Assembly: GCA_910587625.1 (NCBI GenBank)
Contig: CAJUMW010000001.1
Span: forward strand, 16,687-80,686
Length of the DNA: 64,000 nt
Reading direction: 5' to 3'
Source: an uncultured Christensenellaceae bacterium
GTDB taxonomy: Bacteria; Bacillota; Clostridia; Christensenellales; Borkfalkiaceae
Position numbers and translations under genes: made by a program. Below the pieces are notes generated by a model. It did no database searches. It was not told the DNA's origin and saw only the letters and a list, made by a program, of their open reading frames with translations. This document shows, piece after piece, positions 52,101 to 60,104 of the stretch (positions are counted from its first letter, which is position 1; each line of letters starts with the position of its first letter).

Positions 52101-53283
52101 TGCGGTTCGTATGACGGCTCAGCGTATGCTTTACTCGGTAGTAAATTCCAACGGAATGAAATCCGAAAGTCCATTAAATTGCGAAATGTCCGTCTATAAA
52201 TTCGACGACGACCCTCAGGGCACTGACGTCACGTTCAAACAGGGTGAAAACGGCTACGTCTGGCTCGGCTTAGGTCCCCGTGGACAGGGCAACTATACCA
52301 GAATGTGGATTGCGGGCGATACTGTTGAATCCAGCCCTCGCGGTTCAGAGTGGTACATTTTATTCCCCGGATTCGATTGGCACCAGGGCGGAGACTCGCT
52401 GTATGACACCCCTGTATCGGGAGAATTCCACTATCAAATGTGGGCAACCAAGGGCTATTACAAGAGCGAAGTGCTCGACATTAAAATAACAGTTCTTTCG
52501 GCTTTCAAGGATAAAGATTATAACGCGGTGCAGGGCGTTGCCTACAGCGGACAAATCGAACTTGCCGAAGGCGCGGCTATAGGCGCAATTAACAACTGTT
52601 CCGCAACGGGACTTCCCGAAGGACTTTCGGTAAGCCCGAACGGCGCTATATCGGGTACGCCCACCGCTCAGGCAGGCGATTACGACGTCAAGTTTACTAT
52701 TAACGGAAAATACATTTACGACGCAACCATAACCGTCGGAGAAAAAACAACGCACACCGTTACGTTTGACGGCAACGGCGCAGACAGCACTTCGGTAGAA
52801 GTTGCGCCCGGCGGCAAGGTAACGGCACCCGAAACCAACCCCGTGAGAGAGGGTTATAACTTCGTCGGCTGGTACGAGGACGCAGAGTGCACAACTCAAG
52901 CCGACTTCGACGCGGCGGTAACGGGCGCTAAAACCTACTACGCTAAGTGGAAGGCGTTGCAACCCGAGTTTAAGGTTGAAAACGGCGTTATTAAGTACAC
53001 GCCCGACGGCAAAACTTGGATTGACGTTGCAAACTTAGACGACCTCAAGGGCGAAAACGGAACCAACGGCGCGGACGGAACTACTCCTACAATTGAAATC
53101 AATTCAGACGGATATTGGGTGATAAACGGAGAAGTTACCAACGTAAAAGCGACGGGCAGCGACGGTGCTGCGGGCAGCGGATGCGGCGGCAGCATCGTGG
53201 AAACTTGTGTGACTGCCGGTGCGGCAATGGCGCTTGTGGGCGCGGCGGCATTGGTAATCAATCGCAAGAGAAAGAACAAATAA
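49174..53283 (+). CDS. Large secreted GH3 enzyme with reversed domains and anchor (GH3c)
   Basis: Start: GTG 49174 with AGGAG at 49164-49168; the in-frame ATG at 49159 overlaps that site. The 1369-residue protein has a signal peptide (1-38), the GH3 sandwich domain (EESAVLLKN), Fn3-like domain (KVTNTGDVAGKEV) and TIM barrel. A beta-rich region of about 120 residues, a putative-Ig module (SGTPTAQAG), an InlB B-repeat (GYNFVGWYED), a short collagen-like GENGTNGADG segment, and the tail GSGCGGSI, membrane helix, NRKRKNK follow. Acid/base Glu202 (SRVGCEGYD), nucleophile Asp918 (IITDAYGD), NIHRNPYGGRN and KHFALNNQE are intact. The usual segment after the nucleophile (RAGGDL) is absent and replaced by other sequence. 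First gene of locus 2, paralogue of GH3a. Confidence 0.9.
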   Translation: MVKSKKSIKKIGIGVAAIVMTATMAIPMAFSGARVASAENGFNSSTSSSAMLNATKKTNLKIAEESAVLLKNKNNALPLNVSDKTKTLERDITLFHSISNSIVGYFGKDENYMLSALHAFTHFAGSENPTTVYESLRNNNFNFNPGMKNLYDKYSYYTDNAQSQYGIHTRRGPNLDVITSAEKSFANYNDAAVITISRVGCEGYDGLRLQDPNEQLKVFDAKPGERYLSLNEGEKELLEYVKGKFKKVVVLINAPMPLEVSALQDDDGVDAVMWIGYPGWNGFEAIGELLSGSVNPSGRLVDTWAADVSKDPTWYNYYNNSQTSEDGKPNYSVLDPSGNKTNYVSIDYSEGIYMGYKFYETAAADGYFAATKPATEPENYLPDGVTDDYYNRYNGVVYPFGYGLSYTNFTQEIVANSTKTDGDTISFDVKVTNTGDVAGKEVVQVYYNPHYTNGGIEKAAANLVAFAKTKELKKGESQIVNISFDKRDMASYDYDDANGDKHIGYELEACNYEISLKKNSHEVWGNHKFTYTHATQTNYDTDSNTGNKIEQLFSGDDYYNTDRSKYTADGEGIKVMTREKKTDGGTETIGLVRTFPQTAGNVTFSAEALELLEMQEVSYSSASDSATDKYLGSMYKESVPEGWTQESNPTANRVNGWNTRIMLSDMKGIDYMGKEPLNPEQLTSVGKTAFKKTDGTYMTGKEAWEEFMNLLTWDEMALLASDANFSTPAIDAIGKPRTVDNDGPAQIGTQTQSCMNFACGTNIASTWNIELVEEYGRLIGDHAINQGITGWYGPGLNIHRNPYGGRNYEYYSEDAVLTGRIASAAISGAAAKGVVTYMKHFALNNQEENRHGVLTWADEQTMREIYLKGFEIAVKDGGATGVMCSFNAIGGIGACMNNHLTVKLLTEEWGFRGAIITDAYGDSGWPSGLIVRSQTAPLGKYSTNVEGTWDASKNLPVIRTRVDGETVMVGSATHYYAVRMTAQRMLYSVVNSNGMKSESPLNCEMSVYKFDDDPQGTDVTFKQGENGYVWLGLGPRGQGNYTRMWIAGDTVESSPRGSEWYILFPGFDWHQGGDSLYDTPVSGEFHYQMWATKGYYKSEVLDIKITVLSAFKDKDYNAVQGVAYSGQIELAEGAAIGAINNCSATGLPEGLSVSPNGAISGTPTAQAGDYDVKFTINGKYIYDATITVGEKTTHTVTFDGNGADSTSVEVAPGGKVTAPETNPVREGYNFVGWYEDAECTTQADFDAAVTGAKTYYAKWKALQPEFKVENGVIKYTPDGKTWIDVANLDDLKGENGTNGADGTTPTIEINSDGYWVINGEVTNVKATGSDGAAGSGCGGSIVETCVTAGAAMALVGAAALVINRKRKNK

Positions 53284-53301
53284 ATTTCAAACTTACGGAC
53301 G

Positions 53302-53346
53302 ATACGGGATACGGAAGCGGGTTACCGCTTCCGTAACACCCCGTAT
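53302..53346 (+). other. Large intercistronic hairpin between GH3c and lipoprotein
   Basis: Inner perfect 10-bp stem (53311-53320 with 53325-53334, loop GTTA), then a second stem, ATACGGG (53302-53308) with CCCGTAT (53340-53346). There is no T-run, as in the hairpin at 4551-4569 of the paralogous locus. Likely a partial terminator or RNA-stability element that lets the anchored enzyme be made in excess. Confidence 0.75.
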
Positions 53347-53360
53347 ATCAGGGAGGCATT

Positions 53361-54740
53361 ATGAAGGCTAAACGCATAGCTGCAACTTTTACGGCATTGA
53401 TATTAATTATACTGACTTTGGCATTATCCGCCTGCGGCGTAAAAACCGTGACGGTTTCGTTTGAGGACGGGGTAAACGAGGCAATCGTTGTCGAAGTGGA
53501 GGTAGGCTCTACCGTAGCAAAACCCAAAACCGACCCCGTAAAAGACGGGCATATTTTTCTCGGTTGGTATTTGGACGGAGAGGAATACGATTTTAACGCG
53601 CCCGTGACCGAAAATATCCTGCTCGAAGCAGAATGGGAAGAAAACGTACATACGGTGACGATATTCTATTACGAAGGTAAGACGGAAAGAAGGGAAGTTA
53701 CCGACGGAGAAAAGCTTACAAAGCCTAAGGAAATCGAGAGGGAAGGCTTTACGTTCGACGATTGGTATTCGGACGCAGCGCATACAAAAAAATATAACTT
53801 TGAATTAACCGTTAAAGGTGACTTTACCATATACGCAAATTGGTTGAACAATGAGGCTACATACTTTAACGTGACATATAATTACAACTATCAAAACGCG
53901 CCGGAATCTCGCGTGGTTCCCGTAGAAGAAAACTCAACGGCAAGTAAACCTGCCGATCCCGTACGCGTCGACTACGATTTCTTGGGCTGGTTTACTTCGG
54001 TTGACGGAGATATCGAGTATAACTTCGAAACGCCCGTTACGGCAGATATCGAAATATTTGCCCATTGGGAAATCAAACAACAGCAAGAGGGCGTCAAAAA
54101 CTATAAGTTCGAAGCCGAACTTACCGATCTGACAAATTTCGAGGGTTCGGGTTTTTCAAACGAAGCAAAGGGCAGGCAGGCTATACAGGACGAGGCCAAG
54201 TGGAGCAGCGTTACCGAGCTTTCCGCAAGCAACGGCTATTGGGTGGGCTATATGTACCAGCTCGGCTGTTCGCTGACTTTTGAAATAGAGTCCGACAGAG
54301 AAGTATCCGACGTGGCGCTCAAATTGAGGCTTTCGGGAGAATTGGTAAACAGAGTAGTTGTAAAGAGCAACGAGTTTAAAATTACCGTAAACGGCACCCA
54401 AATTAATTACAGCGACATAGTAATAAACGACGTGCCCAAGGGCACAGGCGTCCCGCCGAGAGCTTTTCAGGACTTTGAATTGGGCGCGGGCATCTCGCTT
54501 GTCGAAGGTAAAAACACAATAGTTTTAAAGGTTGAAAACAACGTGCCGCTCGCAGGTTCCGACGGTGCGCAGGCAGGCGGTAAAATTCAATCTACCGCGC
54601 CGCTTGTCGACTGCCTCAAAATTTCCACTACGGCAAACTTGTCTTGGAATCCTTGGTTTGAAGGGCTTGAAAAGAAATACGGTCTTAGCGTTTGGGACAG
54701 AGAGTACGACTATGAGGGCATCATAGACAGCGAGGCTTAA
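53361..54740 (+). CDS. CBM-like lipoprotein with three InlB-type repeats
   Basis: The 459-residue protein has a lipoprotein signal with lipobox LSAC (Cys about residue 24). Three InlB B-repeats (Flg_new, each about 70 residues) follow with F-x-G-W or F-x-x-W and a final strand of 'A-x-W' type: HIFLGWYLDG...LEAEWEE, FTFDDWYSDA...IYANWLN, YDFLGWFTSV...IFAHWEI. The last 200 residues are the same beta-sandwich type as 4604-5284 (FEAELTDLTNFEGSGFSNEAKG...NGYWVGYM...LTFEI...SLVEGKNTIVLKV). The repeats probably act as a spacer from the membrane. GGGAGG precedes the ATG. Second gene of locus 2; ends two bases before GH3d. Confidence 0.85.
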   Translation: MKAKRIAATFTALILIILTLALSACGVKTVTVSFEDGVNEAIVVEVEVGSTVAKPKTDPVKDGHIFLGWYLDGEEYDFNAPVTENILLEAEWEENVHTVTIFYYEGKTERREVTDGEKLTKPKEIEREGFTFDDWYSDAAHTKKYNFELTVKGDFTIYANWLNNEATYFNVTYNYNYQNAPESRVVPVEENSTASKPADPVRVDYDFLGWFTSVDGDIEYNFETPVTADIEIFAHWEIKQQQEGVKNYKFEAELTDLTNFEGSGFSNEAKGRQAIQDEAKWSSVTELSASNGYWVGYMYQLGCSLTFEIESDREVSDVALKLRLSGELVNRVVVKSNEFKITVNGTQINYSDIVINDVPKGTGVPPRAFQDFELGAGISLVEGKNTIVLKVENNVPLAGSDGAQAGGKIQSTAPLVDCLKISTTANLSWNPWFEGLEKKYGLSVWDREYDYEGIIDSEA

Positions 54741-54741
54741 A

Positions 54742-57642
54742 ATGAAAAAATTATTCAAAAACCGCGGCTTTAAAATCTGGTTGAGCGTTACGGCAACTGT
54801 GTTGGCGCTTTCCATAATAATTCTCTTGCTCGGCAATATCTTTTACGACGTTGTAAAAATAGTAATGGGCGGAGAAATAGCCGTATATAAAGACACGGGC
54901 TACCCTGAGATATTTACCAAGCAAACGGTAAACAAAAATCAGGCTCTTGAAAACGGCAACAAACTTAACGAGCAGCTCTGCGAGGAGGGTTTTGTCCTTC
55001 TTAAAAACGACGATGTCGTCAACGAAAAAGCTTTGCCGTTAAAAAGAGGCGCCAAAATAAGCGTATTCGGTAAAAATTCTATTAACCTTGTCTACAACGG
55101 TTCGGGTTCGGGCGGTTCGGACAATAAAAACGCCGTAAAGCTTGTGCAGAGCCTTGAAGATACATTTTCGGTAAACCCCGAGCTCGTAAAATTTTATGAA
55201 AACAACTCGCGTTCGGGCCCTGCGCGCGACGGCAATCCCAAAATAGAAACAAGCGGAGTAACCTCGCTTAAAACTGCCGAAACACCTTATTCTTCATATG
55301 ACGACAAGGTAAAAAACAGCTATTCTTCTTATAAAGACGCGGCTTTAATAGTTCTTTCGCGCATAGGCGGAGAGGGCTGGGATTTGCCCCGTACTTCCGC
55401 AGAGGAAGGTAAACACTACCTCGAGTTGGACGCAAACGAAATAGACCTTATTAAAAACGTAACAAAGGTTGGCTTCGGCAGGGTAATCGTGCTTGTCAAC
55501 ACGCTTACCACAATGGAACTCGGATGGGTTGAAAGCGGAGAATACGGAAAGGTAGACGCGGCACTGTATATCGGCGGACCCGGTAATTCGGGAATAAACG
55601 CGCTTGCCAAAATTCTTTGCGGCGACGTAAATCCTTCGGGTCACACCGTAGACACCTGGGCAACCGACTTGTTGGCTGCGCCCGCTATGCAAAATTTCGG
55701 TGACTACGGCGTCAAAAACGGCAACACATATAAAATAGACGGCAGTTTGGACGACAACTATAATTACGTCGACTATCAAGAGGGCATCTATGTAGGCTAT
55801 CGCTATTATGAAACGCGCGGTTTAAACGACGAAGAGTGGTACTCGAAAAACGTTGTTTACCCCTTCGGACACGGGCTTTCCTACACAAAGTTTACTCATT
55901 CGATTGCAGATGGCAAGACCGATACTCTTGAGCCCGACTCGCAGGGCAACATAAAATTGACGCTTACCGTCAACGTCCGCAACGACGGCAACGTGGCGGG
56001 CAAGGACGCCGTTCAGGTGTACGTCACGGCTCCCTACGAAACAGAGGGTAAAATAGAAAAGCCCCACGTTGTTTTGGCCGGGTTTGCAAAGACGGGTGAA
56101 ATAGCCCCCGGTGACGACGAAAACGTTACCGTACAGCTTGATATGTACGACGTAGCTTCTTTCGATTACAGGGACGAGAATAACGACGGCAAAAAATGTT
56201 ATCAGCTCGACTCGGGCGACTACGTCATAAGGGTAATGAGCGACGCTCATAACGAGCAGGACAGCTTTACCGCCAATCTTGCGGAAATTCATTCGTACGA
56301 GTCGGACCCCGTGACAAAATATCAAGTCGGCGTTCGCTTTGACGACATTGACGACCAGCTTCCTAAAACGCTTTCGCGCAAGGATTGGAAGATGCCCGAA
56401 AGGCGCACCGTGTCGGAGCGCGAGTTCAGCTCGTCGGACGACTTTGTGACAAGTCTTAAAAGCCTTGACTCGCACAATCCCAACAGCTATGACGATTTGC
56501 CCGACACTCAAAAAGCTACTCAACTCAATTTATTGGAGATAATACACGACGAGGAATACAAGGCAAAGAGCGATTCAGAGCGCTATAACGACAAGCGTTG
56601 GGACGAAATTTTAGACTCGCTCTCCGTCAAGGATATGGCGTATATGTTCAACCACGGCGCTTTCCAGACCTCGAGCATTTTGGAAATTTACAAAAATAAG
56701 ACGACCGACGCCGACGGACCCTACGGATTTACCAACTTTATGGGAGACCCTTCGGTTTACGGCACTTGCACTTACGCTTCCGAAATAATTCTTGCAAGCA
56801 CTTGGAATGTGGAGCTTGTAGAAAAAATGGGCGAGTGCGTCGGTGAGGAGGGGCTTTGGGGCAACGTCAACGGAGACCATACCCCTTACAGCGGTTGGTA
56901 TGCACCCGGCGCAAACATTCACAGAACCGCGTTCGGCGGCAGAAACGGAGAATATTTTTCCGAAGACGGATTTATTTCGGGCAAAATGGCTGCAAGCGAA
57001 ATAAAGGGCGCGGCTTCACGCGGCGTGTATTGCTACATAAAGCACTTTGTCGCAAACGAGCAGGAAACGAGCCGTGCCGGAGTAAGCACCTGGCTTACCG
57101 AACAAGCTTTACGCGAGCTATATTTAAAGCCCTTTGAAAAAGCTGTCAAAGAGGGCAACGCTCACGCTTTAATGTCCTCGTTCAATAGGCTTGGCAGCAC
57201 CTGGACGGGCGGAGATTACAGGCTGTTGACCGAAGTTTTACGCAACGAGTGGGGCTTTATAGGTACGGTAATATGCGACTTTAACACCGACGCGTCGTCA
57301 TACTTTATGGACCCGAAGCAGATGATTTACGCCGGAGGAGATTTGAACCTGACTACAACCGAGTTCTGGTCGGGCTTCAGGGCTAAAAATGCAGGTGACG
57401 TAACAATGCTGAGGCGCGCCACAAAAAACGTGCTGTACACTGTATCTACAAGCAACGCAATGAATAAGACGGTAGACTACTATTTGCCGCCCCTGTGGGT
57501 ATGGATACTTTCCGGCGTAGGCATATGCGCGGTAATAGGGCTTTCGGTTTGGGGCGCGTTTGTTATACGCCGCGCGTTGAAGGTTCCTTCGGTCGCAGAA
57601 ACATATTCGGACAGCGATGTAAATTCAGATACTTCCTCCTAA
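54742..57642 (+). CDS. Membrane-tethered GH3 enzyme with reversed domain order (GH3d)
   Basis: This 966-residue protein has an N-terminal membrane helix (about 14-33, ATVLALSIIILLL) and a C-terminal one (about 915-945), like GH3b. The sandwich domain (EEGFVLLKN), Fn3-like domain (NVRNDGNVAGKDA) and barrel lie between. Candidate acid/base is Glu211 (SRIGGEGWD), nucleophile Asp846 (VICDFNTD). NIHRTAFGGRN, DADGP and KHFVANEQE are intact. The ATG follows the lipoprotein stop by one base, so the two are translationally coupled. After the last helix is a short acidic tail. Third gene of locus 2. Confidence 0.92.
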   Translation: MKKLFKNRGFKIWLSVTATVLALSIIILLLGNIFYDVVKIVMGGEIAVYKDTGYPEIFTKQTVNKNQALENGNKLNEQLCEEGFVLLKNDDVVNEKALPLKRGAKISVFGKNSINLVYNGSGSGGSDNKNAVKLVQSLEDTFSVNPELVKFYENNSRSGPARDGNPKIETSGVTSLKTAETPYSSYDDKVKNSYSSYKDAALIVLSRIGGEGWDLPRTSAEEGKHYLELDANEIDLIKNVTKVGFGRVIVLVNTLTTMELGWVESGEYGKVDAALYIGGPGNSGINALAKILCGDVNPSGHTVDTWATDLLAAPAMQNFGDYGVKNGNTYKIDGSLDDNYNYVDYQEGIYVGYRYYETRGLNDEEWYSKNVVYPFGHGLSYTKFTHSIADGKTDTLEPDSQGNIKLTLTVNVRNDGNVAGKDAVQVYVTAPYETEGKIEKPHVVLAGFAKTGEIAPGDDENVTVQLDMYDVASFDYRDENNDGKKCYQLDSGDYVIRVMSDAHNEQDSFTANLAEIHSYESDPVTKYQVGVRFDDIDDQLPKTLSRKDWKMPERRTVSEREFSSSDDFVTSLKSLDSHNPNSYDDLPDTQKATQLNLLEIIHDEEYKAKSDSERYNDKRWDEILDSLSVKDMAYMFNHGAFQTSSILEIYKNKTTDADGPYGFTNFMGDPSVYGTCTYASEIILASTWNVELVEKMGECVGEEGLWGNVNGDHTPYSGWYAPGANIHRTAFGGRNGEYFSEDGFISGKMAASEIKGAASRGVYCYIKHFVANEQETSRAGVSTWLTEQALRELYLKPFEKAVKEGNAHALMSSFNRLGSTWTGGDYRLLTEVLRNEWGFIGTVICDFNTDASSYFMDPKQMIYAGGDLNLTTTEFWSGFRAKNAGDVTMLRRATKNVLYTVSTSNAMNKTVDYYLPPLWVWILSGVGICAVIGLSVWGAFVIRRALKVPSVAETYSDSDVNSDTSS

Positions 57643-57653
57643 TTTAATTTTTT

Positions 57654-57694
57654 AAGGCTAAGGTTTGCAAATTTTTGCAAGCCTTAGTCCTTAG
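57654..57694 (+). terminator. Hairpin after GH3 locus 2
   Basis: A long imperfect stem, left arm about 57654-57670, right arm about 57676-57694, with one bulge. There is no good T-run, so it may terminate only partly. Confidence 0.5.
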
Positions 57695-57736
57695 AAAATA
57701 TATCCATAATATTACATTTATAATTTCAAACAGCTA

Positions 57737-57765
57737 TTGACATTTTTACCAATCGGGTTTAAAAT
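57737..57765 (+). promoter_or_regulatory. Promoter of the second LytTR/GHKL pair
   Basis: TTGACA (57737-57742), 17 bp, TAAAAT (57760-57765). The predicted leader is about 110 nt and contains two hairpins (57793-57830). Confidence 0.85.
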
Positions 57766-57792
57766 TATATTGGATATAAGAGAGTCGGTTTG

Positions 57793-57830
57793 GCCCCCTT
57801 ATAAGGGGGCGTATTTCTTGCGAAATACGC
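57793..57830 (+). promoter_or_regulatory. Two overlapping hairpins in the leader of the LytTR gene
   Basis: The perfect 18-bp palindrome GCCCCCTTATAAGGGGGC (57793-57810) shares two bases with a second 9-bp stem, GCGTATTTC / GAAATACGC (57809-57830, loop TTGC). The overlap means the two helices compete at their base. A weak T-rich stretch (AATTCATTTT) follows. May be an attenuator or a protein-binding site. Confidence 0.6.
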
Positions 57831-57881
57831 AATTCATTTTAATTGTTTAATCGGTTCGCATTTATGCGGAGGTAAGGGGCT

Positions 57882-58592
57882 ATGATTAATATAGCCGTTG
57901 TTGACGACGACGAAGAATATCGCTTGCAAGAGCGTGAGTTTATAGAGAGATTTGCCAAAGAATCGGGTGAAAAATTCGACGTAAAATGCTTTAACAGCGG
58001 AATGGATTTTATTACCGATTACAAGCCGGTTTTCGATATAGTTTTTCTCGACATTGAAATGCCGCTTTTAAGCGGAATGGAAACGGCGCGCAGGCTTCGC
58101 CGCGAGGACGACAAGGTTTGCATAATCTTTATTACCAAAATGTCGAAATACGCCATAGAGGGTTATGAAGTAAATGCCATTGATTTTGTCGTCAAGCCTA
58201 TCAAATATTTTAATTATATCGATAAGTTAAAAAAAGCCATAGGTTACGTCAAGACCCATAGAGAAAAAGAAGTTATCATAAAGAGCGACGAAAACTATTT
58301 TCGTTTACCTGTGTCAAGTATTTATTACGTTATAAAGGATAAAAATTACCTAATCTACCGCACAACAAAGGGGGATATACGCGTTCGCGGTACAATGAAA
58401 ACCGTAGAGGACGAACTGTCCGACAGCGGCTTTTCGGTTTGCAACAGCGGATGTATAGTCAACCTTAAATTAATCGGTCAGGTAACTCCAAACTGCGTCA
58501 TTATAAATGGCGAACAAATACCGCTATCGCGCCGAAGAATTAAGGATTTTAAAAAAGAAATGCTAAGTTATCTCCGAGGCGGCAGCTTATAA
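57882..58592 (+). CDS. LytTR-family response regulator (locus 2)
   Basis: This 236-residue protein has a receiver domain with Asp57 in FLDIEMPLLSG and a LytTR DNA-binding domain (SIYYVIKDKNYLIYRTTKGD, NSGCIVNLKLIG, PLSRRRIKDF). It starts at ATG 57882 with GGAGGT. It is the paralogue of 439-1137 and forms a pair with the following kinase. Because the only new genes beside it are the GH3 locus, locus 2 is the likely regulon; it is inferred from position only. Confidence 0.94.
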   Translation: MINIAVVDDDEEYRLQEREFIERFAKESGEKFDVKCFNSGMDFITDYKPVFDIVFLDIEMPLLSGMETARRLRREDDKVCIIFITKMSKYAIEGYEVNAIDFVVKPIKYFNYIDKLKKAIGYVKTHREKEVIIKSDENYFRLPVSSIYYVIKDKNYLIYRTTKGDIRVRGTMKTVEDELSDSGFSVCNSGCIVNLKLIGQVTPNCVIINGEQIPLSRRRIKDFKKEMLSYLRGGSL

Positions 58593-58605
58593 GCGGAGGC
58601 TTTAA

Positions 58606-59943
58606 GTGCTATATTTACAGCTATACGGTGACATATATTACGGTATATACGGAAACATATTCGCATTGGAACTGTTTGCAAGTATGTTGATTTTCGTAAT
58701 ATATCAGCCGCGGAAAAACAATTTCGTGTTCCGCGCATATTTGAGCGCGGTCGGCTACTTTTTGCTTGTAAATATAACCTGGTTTTTTATTGTAAAGTTC
58801 GCAAGTAAGTTATCGTATATAAATATTCTGTTCTTCTCGCTCTGCGTTGTATATCTTGCAATCGGCATTTTTTTCTCGTTCAAAACCAACGTTTTGGGCG
58901 CAATATATTTTGCAACCGGCGCGTATGCCGTTCAGCATGCGGCTTACTCGTTCGGCAATATAATAAAGTACCTTTTCAAACCCGATTTTCCCGTTTGGGC
59001 GCAACTTATCGTGTTTGATTTTTTATTGTACGTTGCGGTGGGTTTGATTTTTTTCTTTATTTTTATCTATCCCAAGCGCCGCAAATTCGGAGAGAGTATT
59101 TTCGATTTCAGAATGTTTGCCGTGTCCGCGGTAACGGTCATTGTCTGCGTGCTTTTAAGTATGATTGTCGACAATATTTTTGCCGATTATCTCGAACAGG
59201 AAATTGACGTATATGCTCTGCGCGTCTGTTGCAGCACTTACGCGCTTATAAGCTGTACGGCTTCTTTGATAATTCAGTTCGGATTTATAAAGGAAAATAA
59301 ATTGACGGACGAGCGCGCTATTTTGGACCAACTTATCCATTCCGAAAAAAAGCGCCACGAAATGTCCGCCGAAACAATTGCCATTATCAACGCCAAGTGC
59401 CACGATTTAAAGCACCAGATAATGATGCTTGAAAAAATCGACGATAAGGAAGCGCGTAAGGCATACATAAGCGAGCTTGAAAATGCGGTTGCCATTTACG
59501 ATACTTCCGCCGAAACGGGCAACGACGCTCTCGATATTATAATTTCCGAAAAGAGCCTTCTGTGCGAAAGGGACAATATCGCTTTCAGCTATCTTGTGGA
59601 CGGCGCCAAGCTGTCGTTTATCAGCTCTACCGACATAGCCGCTTTATTCGGCAACGCCTTGGATAACGCGATTGAAAGCCAGCTTAGCGAAAGTCAGGCT
59701 CATAGATTTATTAGTCTGTCGGTCAAGGAGGAGAACGGGTTTGTTCACGTCCATATGGATAACTGCTGTACGCGCTCGATAGAGTTTGTCGACGGTTTGC
59801 CGCAAACTACAAAATCGGATAAGCGGCACCACGGCTTCGGTACGAAAAGTATAGCAAACATCGCAGGTAAATATTCGGGTGAAGTATTTATGTGCGTGGA
59901 GGACGAAAGATTTAATTTGGACGTTTTATTTCCACTGCAATAA
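58606..59943 (+). CDS. GHKL sensor histidine kinase (locus 2)
   Basis: This 445-residue protein has about six to seven membrane helices in residues 15-230 and then a cytosolic kinase. The H-box is CHDLKHQIMML (His266). The N-box is GNALDNAIES, and the G-box is HGFGTKSIANI. It begins at GTG 58606, 6 bp after GCGGAGG, in the same transcript as the LytTR regulator. This AgrC-like class usually senses peptides or small molecules at the membrane, but no peptide-precursor gene is visible here. Confidence 0.93.
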   Translation: MLYLQLYGDIYYGIYGNIFALELFASMLIFVIYQPRKNNFVFRAYLSAVGYFLLVNITWFFIVKFASKLSYINILFFSLCVVYLAIGIFFSFKTNVLGAIYFATGAYAVQHAAYSFGNIIKYLFKPDFPVWAQLIVFDFLLYVAVGLIFFFIFIYPKRRKFGESIFDFRMFAVSAVTVIVCVLLSMIVDNIFADYLEQEIDVYALRVCCSTYALISCTASLIIQFGFIKENKLTDERAILDQLIHSEKKRHEMSAETIAIINAKCHDLKHQIMMLEKIDDKEARKAYISELENAVAIYDTSAETGNDALDIIISEKSLLCERDNIAFSYLVDGAKLSFISSTDIAALFGNALDNAIESQLSESQAHRFISLSVKEENGFVHVHMDNCCTRSIEFVDGLPQTTKSDKRHHGFGTKSIANIAGKYSGEVFMCVEDERFNLDVLFPLQ

Positions 59944-60043
59944 AAAAGCAAGGCATAAGCCTTAGAACGATTTTTTGTATATTGAAAGGCTATAAGTTTA
60001 ACACACCAAATCGTGTTTTTCAAACTAAAAATTTAAATAGTAC

Positions 60044-60072
60044 TTGAAATCCATTTTCATATGTAGTATAAT
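60044..60072 (+). promoter_or_regulatory. Promoter of the alpha/beta hydrolase
   Basis: TTGAAA (60044-60049), 17 bp, TATAAT (60067-60072); ribosome site GGGAG at 60094-60098. A small hairpin (AAGGC / GCCTT, 59950-59963) ends the kinase transcript weakly. Confidence 0.75.
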
Positions 60073-60104
60073 TTATTGTAATATCTGTCAATAGGGAGTA
60101 GTTT

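Noticed and set aside
1343..57642. Reversed domain order in the GH3 genes as a sign of frameshift or misassembly.
   Set aside because: All four genes have the same order in intact frames, and the order is known from other Clostridia.
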